Origin: Saccharopolyspora gloriosae
GTDB lineage: Bacteria > Actinomycetota > Actinomycetes > Mycobacteriales > Pseudonocardiaceae
Length of the DNA: 64,000 nucleotides
Assembly (NCBI RefSeq): GCF_014203325.1
Contig: NZ_JACHIV010000001.1
Span: 6,759,501-6,823,500, forward strand
Direction: 5' to 3'
Each line of letters begins with the position of its first letter. Position 1 is the first letter of the stretch. Shown piece after piece: positions 34,047 through 43,700 of the stretch. The translations under genes and the position numbers were made by a program. The notes beneath the pieces are model-generated. The model saw only the letters and a list, made by a program, of their open reading frames with translations, made no database searches and was not told where the DNA came from.

Positions 34047-34616
34047 TCAGCCCGTCAGTGCGGACATGGCCATGCGGTGCAGCAGGGCGGTCATGGCCGC
34101 GGTGTCGAGGTGCGCGCTGTAGGGCGTCGAGTTGATCAGGCCGAGCACCGCGTGCACGGTGGCGCGCGCGGTGGGCTGGTCGAGCTCGGGCCGCGCCAGG
34201 CGCAGCACCTCCACCCACACCTCCACGTAGCCGCGCTGGGCTTCCCGGACCCGGTGCCGCTCGTTCGCGGCGAGGCTGTCCAGGTCGCGCAGGTGCACGC
34301 TGATCAGCGCCGGGTTGGTGAGGGCGAACTCGACGTGCCTGCGCACCAGTTCGTCCAGCGTGCGCAGCGGTTCGGCGGTGGAGCTGGCCCGGCTGCGCCC
34401 CGCGTCGAGCAGCCGGTCGCTGATGCCGGTGAGCATCTCGGCGAGCATCGCGTCCTTGCCGCGGAAGTGCCGGTACAGCGCGGGCCCGGAGATGCCGACG
34501 GCCCGGCCGATGTCGTCGATGCCGACGCCGTGGAACCCGTAGCGCGCGAACAGCTCCGCCGCAGCGTCGAGGATCTGCTCGCGGCGGCTCGGTCGGGAGG
34601 TGGCCGGCTCGCTCAT
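34047..34616 (-). CDS. TetR-family regulator of the leucine-catabolism operon
   Basis: A 189-residue repressor. Helix-turn-helix at about residues 12-55 (REQILDAAAELFARYGFHGV, then IDDIGRAVGISGPALYRHF). The C-terminal part HVEFALTNPALISVHLRDL is the pattern seen in TetR proteins near acyl-CoA carboxylase genes. It is divergent from the accD-accA-acyl-CoA dehydrogenase operon across 101 bases that hold a perfect 16-bp inverted repeat, so it probably represses the operon and itself, released by an acyl-CoA intermediate (inference). Confidence 0.9.
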   Translation of the reverse strand: MSEPATSRPSRREQILDAAAELFARYGFHGVGIDDIGRAVGISGPALYRHFRGKDAMLAEMLTGISDRLLDAGRSRASSTAEPLRTLDELVRRHVEFALTNPALISVHLRDLDSLAANERHRVREAQRGYVEVWVEVLRLARPELDQPTARATVHAVLGLINSTPYSAHLDTAAMTALLHRMAMSALTG

Positions 34617-34639
34617 CGGCGCCGATACTAGACGCCGAG

Positions 34640-34683
34640 GTTAGTCATCGTTAACATCTGGGCGGCGGTTAACGATGACTAAC
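34640..34683. promoter_or_regulatory. operator of the TetR regulator
   Basis: Perfect 16-bp inverted repeat GTTAGTCATCGTTAAC at 34,640-34,655 and GTTAACGATGACTAAC at 34,668-34,683, spacer 12 bases, between the TetR gene and the carboxylase operon. Confidence 0.75.
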
Positions 34684-34717
34684 TTGACCGGATCCAGCCT
34701 GAGCGGGAGGAACGTCG

Positions 34718-36331
34718 GTGGATGCGCCCGTCCTGACCAGCACGATCGATGCGGAGGCCGAACGGCCCGCCCGGTTCGCCGCCGAACACGCGGCCCTGGT
34801 CGACGACCTCAACGCCCGGCTCGCGACGGCCAGGCTCGGCGGACCGGAGAAGTCCCGCCTGCGCCACGTCGAACGCGGCAAGCTGCTGCCCCGCGACCGG
34901 GTGGACGCGGTGCTGGACCGGGGCTCGCCGTTCCTGGAGCTGTCCCCGCTGGCCGCGCACGAGCTCTACGACGGCGACGCGCCGTCGGCCGGGATCATCA
35001 CCGGCATCGGCCGCGTCTCCGGGCGCGAATGCGTGATCGTCGCCAACGACGCCACCGTCAAGGGCGGCACCTACTACCCGATGACGGTCAAGAAGCACCT
35101 GCGCGCCCAAGAGGTCGCGCTGCACAACAACCTGCCCTGCCTGTACCTGGTGGACTCCGGCGGCGCGTTCCTGCCCAGGCAGGACGAGGTGTTCCCGGAC
35201 CGCGAGCACTTCGGGCGGATCTTCTACAACCAGGCCACCATGTCCGCGCGCGGCATCCCGCAGATCGCCGCCGTGCTCGGCTCCTGCACCGCCGGCGGCG
35301 CCTACGTGCCCGCGATGAGCGACGAAGCGGTGATCGTGCGCGAGCAGGGCACGATCTTCCTCGGCGGCCCGCCGCTGGTGAAGGCCGCGACCGGTGCCGA
35401 GGTCACCGCCGAAGAGCTCGGCGGCGGCGACCTGCACTCGCGGACCTCCGGCGTCACCGACCACCTAGCGGAGGACGACGCGGACGCGCTGCGCATCGTG
35501 CGCTCCATCGTCAGCACCCTCGGTCCGCGCGCGCCGCGGCCGTGGGAGGTCGTCGCGCCGGAAGAGCCCGCCGTGTTGCCGGACGACCTCTACGCCGTCG
35601 TGCCCACCGACAGCCGCACCCCCTACGACGTGCACGAGGTCATCGCCCGCATCGTCGACGGCAGCCGGTTCCAGGAGTTCAAGCGCGACTACGGCACCAC
35701 GCTCGTCACCGGCTTCGCCCGGCTGCACGGACATCCCGTGGGCATCGTCGCCAACAACGGCATCCTGTTCGGCGAGTCCGCGCTCAAGGGCGCGCACTTC
35801 ATCGAGCTCTGCGACAAGCGCTCGATCCCGCTGGTGTTCCTGCAGAACATCTCCGGGTTCATGGTCGGCCAGGAGTACGAGGCGGGCGGCATCGCCAAGC
35901 ACGGCGCGAAGATGGTCACCGCCGTGGCCTGCGCGCGGGTGCCGAAGTTCACCGTGGTCATCGGCGGCTCCTTCGGCGCGGGCAACTACTCGATGTGCGG
36001 ACGGGCGTACTCGCCGCGGTTCCTGTGGATGTGGCCCAACGCGCGGGTCTCCGTGATGGGCGGCGAGCAGGCCGCGTCGGTGCTGGCCACCGTGCGCCGC
36101 GACCAGTTCGACGCGCGCGGCGAGCACTGGTCCGACGAGGCCGAGGACGAGTTCAAGAACCCCATCCGCGAGCAGTACGAGCAGCAGGGGCACCCGTACT
36201 ACTCGACGGCGCGGTTGTGGGACGACGGCGTCATCGACCCGAAGCAGACCAGGTCCGTGCTGGGGCTGGCGCTGTCGGTCGCGGCGAACGCGCCACTGGA
36301 CCCGGTCGGCTACGGCGTCTTCCGGATGTGA
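34718..36331 (+). CDS. accD1: methylcrotonyl-CoA carboxylase carboxyltransferase (beta) subunit
   Basis: Moves the carboxyl group from biotin to 3-methylcrotonyl-CoA in leucine breakdown. The protein has 537 residues, the usual MCC-beta length. GTG 34718 follows GGGAGG. MCC-type signatures: [38 protein letters not shown], the CoA oxyanion [16 protein letters not shown] in the first half and [20 protein letters not shown] in the second. It starts the operon with the alpha subunit and an acyl-CoA dehydrogenase in the same order as M. tuberculosis accD1-accA1-fadE19. Substrate choice is by similarity to MCC-beta rather than propionyl-type beta. Confidence 0.93.
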   Translation: MDAPVLTSTIDAEAERPARFAAEHAALVDDLNARLATARLGGPEKSRLRHVERGKLLPRDRVDAVLDRGSPFLELSPLAAHELYDGDAPSAGIITGIGRVSGRECVIVANDATVKGGTYYPMTVKKHLRAQEVALHNNLPCLYLVDSGGAFLPRQDEVFPDREHFGRIFYNQATMSARGIPQIAAVLGSCTAGGAYVPAMSDEAVIVREQGTIFLGGPPLVKAATGAEVTAEELGGGDLHSRTSGVTDHLAEDDADALRIVRSIVSTLGPRAPRPWEVVAPEEPAVLPDDLYAVVPTDSRTPYDVHEVIARIVDGSRFQEFKRDYGTTLVTGFARLHGHPVGIVANNGILFGESALKGAHFIELCDKRSIPLVFLQNISGFMVGQEYEAGGIAKHGAKMVTAVACARVPKFTVVIGGSFGAGNYSMCGRAYSPRFLWMWPNARVSVMGGEQAASVLATVRRDQFDARGEHWSDEAEDEFKNPIREQYEQQGHPYYSTARLWDDGVIDPKQTRSVLGLALSVAANAPLDPVGYGVFRM

Positions 36332-36350
36332 GTCGTCAGGATGGTCTTCG

Positions 36351-36530
36351 TAGCGGGTCGGGTGGCGGAACCTCAGCGGTTTCCTCGCTGCGGGATCTTT
36401 TTCCCGAGTGGCTCCGCCACGAGGGAAAAAGCCGTCCTCGCGAGGAAACCGCTGAGAACCCGCGGGTGGTCGATCTGCGTGCGTGGTCGCTGCTCAGCGG
36501 CTCCGCCGCTGACAAGACATAGATCAAGAG
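36351..36530 (+). repeat. long palindromic intergenic repeat, copy C
   Basis: Stem CTCAGCGGTTTCCTCGC at 36,372-36,388 pairs perfectly over 17 bp with 36,440-36,456; inner stem TTTTTCCC/GGGAAAAA and tip GTGGC/GCCAC. The second module CAGCGG/CCGCTG follows at about 36,495-36,512. It lies inside the carboxylase operon, between the beta and alpha subunit genes, so it would be part of their transcript. Confidence 0.75.
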
Positions 36531-36608
36531 ATCGCGAAGCTGGTCCTCGGTGCGAGGTGTTCGGTGAACGGGATTGTTCGTGCGCGGCAACGGAATGAGG
36601 TGAGTGCG

Positions 36609-38633
36609 GTGGCGAGCGAGGCGGTGCCGGCTGAGGGTGGCCGGATCGACGCGGTGCTGGTGGCCAACCGCGGGGAGATCGCGGTCCGGGTGATCCGCAC
36701 CCTGCGTGCGCTGGGCATTCGGGCCATCGCGGTGCACAGCGACGCCGATCGCGACGCTCGGCACGTCGCCGAAGCCGACACCTCCGTCCACATCGGACCG
36801 AGCAGTGCGGCGCAGAGCTACCTGTCCGTGCGGCGGGTCGTCGACGCGGCGGTGCGGTCCGGTGCGCAGGCCGTGCACCCGGGCTACGGATTCCTGTCCG
36901 AGAACACCGAGTTCGCGCGGGCCTGCGCCGAAGCCGGGCTCCTGTTCATCGGGCCACCGGCCGCGGCGATCGAGGCGATGGGCGACAAGATCCGCGCCAA
37001 GGCCACCGTCACCGAAGCGGGCGTGCCCGTCGTGCCCGGCCGCAGCGACCCGGGCATGACCGACGCCGACCTGGTCGACGCCGCGCACGACGTGGGGTTC
37101 CCGGTGCTGCTGAAGCCGTCCGCCGGTGGCGGCGGCAAGGGCATGCGGCTCGTCTCGGACCCCGCGAAGCTGCCCGAGCAGATCGCTTCGGCCCGGCGGG
37201 AAGCGGGCGCGGCCTTCGGCGACGACACGTTGTTCGTGGAGCGCTTCGTCGCCCGTCCCCGGCACATCGAGGTGCAGGTCCTCGCCGACGCGCACGGCGG
37301 CGTGGTGCACCTCGGCGAACGCGAGTGCAGCCTGCAGCGGCGCCACCAGAAGATCATCGAAGAGGCGCCGTCGCCGCTGCTCGACGAGCAGACCCGGCAG
37401 CGCATCGGGACCGCCGCGGTCTCCGTCGCGCGCTCGGTCGGCTACGTCGGGGCGGGCACCGTGGAGTTCATCGTCTCCGCCGACCGGCCGGAGGACTTCT
37501 TCTTCATGGAGATGAACACCCGGCTGCAGGTGGAGCACCCGGTGACCGAGCTCGTCACCACCGTCGGCGGCCGGCGCGGCTTCGACCTCGTCGAGTGGCA
37601 GGTCCGGATCGCCGCTGGCGAGCGGCTGCCGTTCGCGCAGCAGGACCTGTCGCTGGAGGGCCACGCCGCGGAGGCCCGCGTCTACGCCGAAGACCCCGCC
37701 CGCGGTTTCCTGCCCAGCGGCGGGCGGGTGCTGGCGGTGCACGAACCCACCGGTGCGCGGGTCGATTCCGGCATCGCGGCGGGCACCGTCGTCGGTTCGG
37801 ACTACGACCCGATGCTGGCCAAGGTCATCACCTGGGGGCCCGATCGCGGCGCGGCGCTGCGCAGGCTCGACGCCGCGCTTGCCGAGACCGCGGTGCTGGG
37901 CGTGACCACGAACGTCGCGTTCCTGCGCGCGCTGCTCGGTCACCCCGAGGTGCGCGCGGGCGAACTCGACACCGGGCTCGTCGAGCGGAACCTGGCGGAG
38001 CTCACCGCCGAGTCGGTGCACCCGGAGGTGCTGGTCGCCGCGGCGCTCGCCGACCTCGCCGCCGCCGAACCCGACGACGCCGTCGCCGACCCGTGGCAGG
38101 TGCCCGGCGGCTGGCGGCTCGGCGAACCCGCCTGGAGCACGTGGCGCTACGCCGACGCCGAGGTCCGGGTGCGCGGTCGCGCGGCCGACGCGGAGGTCTC
38201 GCTGGACGGCGAGGCGGGCCCGGCGAGCGCGGTGCTGCACGGCGACCGGCTCACCGTCACCTACCGCTCCCGCGTCCGCCGCTACCGCCGGGCGCGCGAG
38301 GGCGACACCACCTGGCTCGCCGCGGACGGCCGCACCTGGGCCGTCACCGAACACCGGCTGCTCGCCGAACGAGCCGAGCGCGGCGCCGGATCGGGCGGCG
38401 CGATCACCAGCCCGATGCCGGGCACCGTGCTGTCGGTCGAGATCAGCGCGGGCCAGGAAGTCCGAAGAGGACAGACGTTGTTCGTGGTGGAGGCGATGAA
38501 GATGGAGCACACCGTCACCGCCCCGCTGGACGGGACCGTCACCTCGGTCACCGCCCGCCCCGGAACACCGGTGGCGCTCGACGAAGCGCTCGCCGTGCTC
38601 ACCGCACACCCTTCCCACCCCGAGGAGCACTGA
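36609..38633 (+). CDS. accA1: acyl-CoA carboxylase alpha subunit (biotin carboxylase-BCCP)
   Basis: Carboxylates its own biotin with ATP and bicarbonate for the beta subunit. About 674 residues from GTG 36609, which has a GAGGTGA box; upstream GTG codons are alternatives. Order: biotin carboxylase N-domain ([20 protein letters not shown]), ATP-grasp with [14 protein letters not shown] and [19 protein letters not shown]-domain with [12 protein letters not shown], a BT-like linker, then the biotinyl domain ending with [15 protein letters not shown], where the Lys of EAMKM carries biotin. Length fits MCC-alpha. Followed after one base by the dehydrogenase gene. Confidence 0.94.
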   Translation: MASEAVPAEGGRIDAVLVANRGEIAVRVIRTLRALGIRAIAVHSDADRDARHVAEADTSVHIGPSSAAQSYLSVRRVVDAAVRSGAQAVHPGYGFLSENTEFARACAEAGLLFIGPPAAAIEAMGDKIRAKATVTEAGVPVVPGRSDPGMTDADLVDAAHDVGFPVLLKPSAGGGGKGMRLVSDPAKLPEQIASARREAGAAFGDDTLFVERFVARPRHIEVQVLADAHGGVVHLGERECSLQRRHQKIIEEAPSPLLDEQTRQRIGTAAVSVARSVGYVGAGTVEFIVSADRPEDFFFMEMNTRLQVEHPVTELVTTVGGRRGFDLVEWQVRIAAGERLPFAQQDLSLEGHAAEARVYAEDPARGFLPSGGRVLAVHEPTGARVDSGIAAGTVVGSDYDPMLAKVITWGPDRGAALRRLDAALAETAVLGVTTNVAFLRALLGHPEVRAGELDTGLVERNLAELTAESVHPEVLVAAALADLAAAEPDDAVADPWQVPGGWRLGEPAWSTWRYADAEVRVRGRAADAEVSLDGEAGPASAVLHGDRLTVTYRSRVRRYRRAREGDTTWLAADGRTWAVTEHRLLAERAERGAGSGGAITSPMPGTVLSVEISAGQEVRRGQTLFVVEAMKMEHTVTAPLDGTVTSVTARPGTPVALDEALAVLTAHPSHPEEH

Positions 38634-38634
38634 C

Positions 38635-39786
38635 ATGATCGACCACCGGCTCGGCGAAGATCACGAAGCGCTGCGCGACTCGGTGCGGACCTTCGCGCGC
38701 AAGGAGATCGCTCCCGTCATCGGCGGCTACTACGAGCGCGAGGAGTTCCCGTACCCGCTGGTGCGGACCATGGGGTCGATGGGCCTGTTCGGGCTGCCCG
38801 TCGGCGAGGAGCACGGCGGCATGGGCGGCGACTACTTCACGCTGTGCCTGGCGCTGGAGGAACTCGCGCGGATCGACTCGTCGGTGGCGATCACGCTCGA
38901 AGCGGGCGTGTCCCTCGGCACCATGCCGATCTACCGCTTCGGCACCGCAGAGCAGCAGCGGGAGTGGCTGCCCCGGTTGTGCGGCGCGGAGGTCCTCGGC
39001 GCGTTCGGACTCACCGAACCGGGCGGCGGTTCCGACGCCGGAGCCACCCGCACCACCGCGGTGCTCGACGGCGACGAGTGGGTCATCAACGGTTCCAAGG
39101 CGTTCATCACGAACTCCGGAACGGACATCACCGCGTTCGTCACCGTCACCGCCGTGACCGGCACCAAACCCGACGGCGGCAAGGAGATCTCCACGATCAT
39201 CGTGCCCTCCGGCACGCCCGGGTTCACCGTCGCGCCCAAGTACTCCAAGGTCGGCTGGAACGCCTCCGACACCCACGAGCTGGCCTTCGACGACTGCCGG
39301 GTGCCCGCCGCGAACCTGCTCGGCGAACGCGGCCGGGGCTACGCGCAGTTCCTGTCGATCCTCAGCGAGGGCCGCATCGCCATCGCCGCGCTCGGCACGG
39401 GGCTCGCGCAGGGCTGCGTGGACGAGTGCCTGCGCTACGCGGGCGAACGCGAAGCGTTCGGCCACCACATCGGCGAGTACCAGGCGATCCAGTTCAAGAT
39501 CGCCGACATGGAGCTGCGCGCGCACAACGCGCGGCTCGCCTACTACGACGCCGCGTCCCGGATGCTGCGCGGCGAACCGTTCCGCAAGCAGGCCGCGCTG
39601 GCGAAGCTCACCTCGTCCGATGCCGCGATGGACAACGCCCGCGACGCCACCCAGATCTTCGGCGGCTACGGCTTCATGAACGAAACCCCCGTGGGCCGCT
39701 TCTACCGCGACGCCAAGATCCTGGAGATCGGCGAAGGAACCAGCGAAGTCCAACGAATGCTGATCGCCCGAGAACTAGGCCTCTAA
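38635..39786 (+). CDS. acyl-CoA dehydrogenase of the leucine-catabolism operon
   Basis: FAD enzyme of 383 residues that oxidises short acyl-CoAs. ATG 38635 starts one base after the stop of the alpha subunit and follows GAGGAGC. Family parts: FGLTEPGGGSDAGATRTTAV (FAD contact), PKYSKVGWNASDTHELAFDD, ILSEGRIAIAALGTGLAQGC, DATQIFGGYGFMNETPVGRF and, near the end, ILEIGEGTSEVQRMLIAREL with the catalytic-type Glu. Operon order suggests isovaleryl-CoA or another branched acyl-CoA as substrate, although isovaleryl enzymes often place the catalytic Glu elsewhere. Cytoplasmic tetramer expected. Confidence 0.92.
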   Translation: MIDHRLGEDHEALRDSVRTFARKEIAPVIGGYYEREEFPYPLVRTMGSMGLFGLPVGEEHGGMGGDYFTLCLALEELARIDSSVAITLEAGVSLGTMPIYRFGTAEQQREWLPRLCGAEVLGAFGLTEPGGGSDAGATRTTAVLDGDEWVINGSKAFITNSGTDITAFVTVTAVTGTKPDGGKEISTIIVPSGTPGFTVAPKYSKVGWNASDTHELAFDDCRVPAANLLGERGRGYAQFLSILSEGRIAIAALGTGLAQGCVDECLRYAGEREAFGHHIGEYQAIQFKIADMELRAHNARLAYYDAASRMLRGEPFRKQAALAKLTSSDAAMDNARDATQIFGGYGFMNETPVGRFYRDAKILEIGEGTSEVQRMLIARELGL

Positions 39787-39884
39787 CCCCCAGCGTCTCG
39801 GGCGCGGCGAAGCAACCCCGCCTTGCGGCCGAAGGCCGTGCCTGTATGCGCGTCAGCGCATAGCCCACGTCAAGAAGCCGCTCA

Positions 39885-39995
39885 CCCGCGGGTTCTCAGT
39901 CGGTCTCTCGCGAGGACAGCTTTTTCCCTCGTGGCGGAGCCACTTGGGAAAAAGATCCCGCAGCGAGAGACCGACTGAGGTTCCGCCACTGGACC
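39885..39995 (-). repeat. long palindromic intergenic repeat, copy D (inverted)
   Basis: Opposite orientation to copies A-C. Stem CTCAGTCGGTCTCTCGC at 39,895-39,911 pairs perfectly over 17 bp with 39,963-39,979; inner stem CTTTTTCCC/GGGAAAAAG and tip GTGGC/GCCAC as in copy C but reversed. Flanks GTTCCGCCAC and CCCGCGGGTT match the other copies. The second module is not clearly present. It closes the leucine operon. Confidence 0.75.
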
Positions 39996-40033
39996 ACCCA
40001 AGCAGAACGACCGGCTAAGCCCCAGAAAGAAAA

Positions 40034-40072
40034 CTGCCGGCAGAGGCGGTCGGGGGGCGCCTCTGCCGGCAG
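40034..40072. terminator. bidirectional terminator
   Basis: Perfect 14-bp stem CTGCCGGCAGAGGC / GCCTCTGCCGGCAG with an 11-base loop, preceded by AAAGAAAA, between the leucine operon and the converging ribbon-helix-helix gene. Confidence 0.7.
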
Positions 40073-40151
40073 AGCCGGGGTTTTCGGGGTTGTGGTCGAT
40101 GTCGGGGGTTGGTCGGGGGGTCGGCCGCACGCCGCGGCGCGCGGCAGGGGA

Positions 40152-40637
40152 TCAGCGGATGCGTTCGCGCGGGACCGTGATCTCGGCGTCGGTTTCGCCG
40201 CCGTAGGCGTAGGCGTACGGGTCGTAGCCGGGCTGCTGCCCGTAACCCGCTTCCTGCTGCGGCCACGCGGGCGTGCCGTCGAGCTGTCCGTGCTGCTGCA
40301 CCGGGCCGCGCGGCGGTTCCGGCAGTGCCGGTTCCGGTTCGGCGGCCTGCGACAGGTGCTGCATCACCCAGTCCCGAGCCAGCGCACCGGGGGAGGTGCC
40401 TTGCCGGGCGGCGAGCTCCTTGAGCTGCTCGTTGGCCATCAGCGGCAACCGCAGCTGGTGGACCTCCGCCCCGCCGAAACCGCGGCCGGTGCCGGTGGTT
40501 TCGAGGTCGTCCTTCGGGGCCAGGGCCGCGAGGTACGAGTCGAGTTCGTGATCCGGCTCGTTGGCCTGCTGCTGGTTGGCGGACTTGCCCCGCTGATCCT
40601 GCTGCCGGCGTCCGGTCTTGATTCGTCCTAGAGCCAC
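40152..40637 (-). CDS. ribbon-helix-helix-like protein with Gln/Pro-rich tail
   Basis: About 161 residues from GTG 40637 (GTG 40643 also possible). The start VALGRIKTGRRQQDQ is basic. Residues about 57-95, with VHQLRLPLMANEQLKELAAR followed by QGTSPGALARDWVMQHL, give the strand-helix-helix of a CopG/Arc-type DNA-binding domain. The C-terminal third is low complexity, rich in Pro, Gln, Gly and Tyr (QPGYDPYAYAYGGE), unlike a toxin partner domain. No toxin gene is adjacent. It is divergent from the arabinosyltransferase gene across 111 bases and might regulate it (inference). Confidence 0.6.
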   Translation of the reverse strand: MALGRIKTGRRQQDQRGKSANQQQANEPDHELDSYLAALAPKDDLETTGTGRGFGGAEVHQLRLPLMANEQLKELAARQGTSPGALARDWVMQHLSQAAEPEPALPEPPRGPVQQHGQLDGTPAWPQQEAGYGQQPGYDPYAYAYGGETDAEITVPRERIR

Positions 40638-40748
40638 GCGCACACGATAACGGTTTTGTTGCGAAACATGGAGTGCTGTGTCCGCATTCATGGCGGCGTG
40701 TCGGACGTACCGCGCCCCCGCGGGTGGCCGGAATGGGAGTCTCCACGG

Positions 40749-43700
40749 GTGAACCAGCCGCCCTCGCTCCTGCGCGCGAGTTCCGCGCCGCGTCCGCTTC
40801 GTTCGCGATCGTCGCTGGTGATCGGCGTTCTCGGCGTGCTCGCCGCGCTGCTGCTGCCGTTCGCTCCGGTGCTCGCCGACCAGACCACCGTGACGTGGCC
40901 GCAAGCGGGAGCCGCCCCGGAATCGACCACGGCTTTTTTCGTGCCCTACGCCCCCGCCGAGACGCACGTCGACGTGCCGTGCCCGGTCGTGCGCGCAGGG
41001 CAACGGGAACCGGGGCCGACGACGTTGGTCGCGAGCACCCGTCCCGGCGCGCCGTCCACGGGCTTCGCGGTGGTCGCCGCGGACGGTGATCTGCTGGTGC
41101 AGATCGGTGGCAGGCAGGTGCACCGCGGACCGATCCCCGCCGGTGACTGCGCGGTGCGGCTCGACGCCACCGGCGCCGGGAGCACGGTGCGGATCGGCGC
41201 GGACACCGCGGTGCTGCCCGGTGACCGGGTGCGGGAGGTCTTCGCGTTCACCACGGACCTCCCCGCCGAGCAGGCCCGAGGCTTGGCGGTGCACGCCCGC
41301 ACCAGCACCTGGTTCGAGAACTCGCCCACCGGCGCGAAGATCGCGCTGATCGGCGCGCAGCTCGCCCTCGCGGCGGCCGCGCTCACCTTGCTCGCCCGCG
41401 CCGACCGGCGCCGCGGGCGCGGGGACCGGCCGGCCGACGAGCCCCTCCCCGACGGAGGCGCGGACCCCGATCAGCACGCGCCGGCCGGAGCCACCGGACG
41501 TCGGCGGATCGGCTCCTGGCCGCTGGACCTCGGCGTGCTCGTCACCCTGCTGATCTGGGCGGTCCTCGGCCCCCGCACCCCCGACGACGGCTTCACCGAG
41601 GGCATCGTGCGCAACGCGCTGCACTCCGGCGCGTTCACGAACTACTACCGCTGGGAGAACGCGGCCGAATCCCCGTTCACCGCGGTGCTCTTCCTCGTCG
41701 AGCCGCTGATCTCGCTGCACGCGAACCCGCTGGTGCTGCGGTTGCCGAGCCTGCTGGCGGGGTTCCTCACCTGGCTGCTGCTGAGCCGCGGCGCGCTGCC
41801 CGTGCTGCTGCCCGGCCACGCCCGCCTCGGCCGGGTGCGCGCGCTGCTCGCCGGTGCGCTGCTGCTCTGGTGGCTGCCGTTCGACCTCGGAGTGCGCCCC
41901 GAGCCGTTCGTCGCGTTCGGCGCCACCGTCGTGCTGACCTGCGTGCTGCGCGGCACCCGGCGGGAGGGCCGGTTGCTGCTGCTCGGCTGCGGCGCGCTGG
42001 CGGCGGGGCTCACCGTCGCGGTCAACCCGGTCGGCGTCACCGCGGCCGCCCCGCTGCTCCTGCTGGCCCCGCGGATCTGGCGGACGCTGCGCGCCGGGGG
42101 CTCGCCGTGCGGAGCGATCGCGCTGCTGGCCTGCGTCGGGGCGGTCGGGCTGGTGGCGATGTTCGCCGACCAGTCCTGGTACGGCGTCAGCCGAGCCACC
42201 GAGCTGCATCGGTTCTACGGGCCGAACGTGCCGTGGTTCGAGGAGATCCGCCGCTACGAGTACCTGCTCGGCTTCGACGACGAGCAGGGCGGCCTCGGCC
42301 GCCGGTTGCCGGTGCTGATCACGTTGCCGCTGCTGGCCTGCTCGGTGCTGCTGCTCGCGCGCGGGAGCCGGGCGCTGCCCGGCCTGCGCGCCGCGCACGT
42401 GGCGCCGGTGGCGTTCGCGCTGGGACTGGGGATGTTGTGGCTGACCCCGTCGAAGTGGACGCACTACTTCGGCGCGCTCGCCGGTCTCGGCGCGCTCGCG
42501 CTGACGGTGTCGGTGGTGCTGCTGGTGGCGGCACGCGACGAGCTCGTCGGCCTGGTCGGGACCGTGCTGCTCGTGGTGGGGATCAGCGTGGCGTTCGCGG
42601 GTCGCAACGAGTGGTTCCTGCACTCGGACTTCGGGGTGCCGCGCGCGCAGGCCCCGTTCGCGCCGTTCGACGGCCCGCTGTCGTGGATCGCGCTCACCGG
42701 GGTCGTGCTGCTGTTCGGCAGGCGGCGCTGGCGGGCGGTGCTCGGCCGGATGCCCGCGGTGCTGGGCGTGACGGCCGTCGTGCTCGGTGTGGCGGTGCTG
42801 CTGGTGTCGTTCGTCGTCGCCCCGTTCCGGCAGCTCGGCGGCTACTCGGTCGGCGCGCAGAACATCGGGCACCTGACCGGCGGCGACTGCGGCATCGCCG
42901 ACCGGATCGTGACCACCCGCGATGCTCCCGGCGGACCGCTGCGGCCCGTCGCGGGCGGCGGCGACCGGTCCCGCGGCTTCGTCGAACGCGGCGGATTCCC
43001 GAAGTTCCAGGCGCCGCCCGCCCCGCCGGGCACCGGCAGCGCCACCTACCTGTGGGGCAGCCTCGACGGCGGCGGTGCCGCGACGGGCGAGCTCACCAGC
43101 CGCTGGTTCGCGCTGCCGCCGCCGCGGGCGGATCAGGAGCTCGCGCTGTCGGTGGCCGGGCGCACCGGCGACGGCAACCGGCTCGTGCTGGAGTTCGGCC
43201 GGGACTCGCGGCCGATCGGGCAGCGGGTGCTCGACGACTCCTGGAAGGACGACGACGAACGCCGCACCTACCCCAGCGACCGCGTCGTCGAGGACGCGCC
43301 GCAGGACCGTCCCGAGTGGCGGGAGGTGCTCCTCGGCGCCGCCGAGGTGCCCGCGGGCGCGAACACCGTGCGCGTCCTCGCCGCCGACGCCACCACCGAC
43401 GACGGCGGCTGGCTCGCCACCACCGGGCCGCGGCTGCGGGACGTGGCGCCGTTGCGGGCTTCGCTCGGGGGCGCTGTCTACGTGGACTGGGCGATGGTGT
43501 GGGACTTCCCGTGCGAGCGCAGGTCACCGCGGGTCGCGGGCGGTCTCGCGCAGGCGCCGACGACGCTGCTGACGCCGCCCGACGACCTCGGTTTCGCCGG
43601 GCAGGCCCCGTTCGTGCGGGAGATCGGCGGCAGCTTCGCCGGAATCCGCGAGGTCGGCGTCGAAGGCACCGTCGCGACGCGGCTGCTGGGGGCCCAGCGG

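Noticed and set aside
36336-38636. Long minus-strand frame opposite the carboxylase alpha subunit
   Set aside because: Antisense shadow of a well-defined gene, partly running through palindromic repeat copy C.
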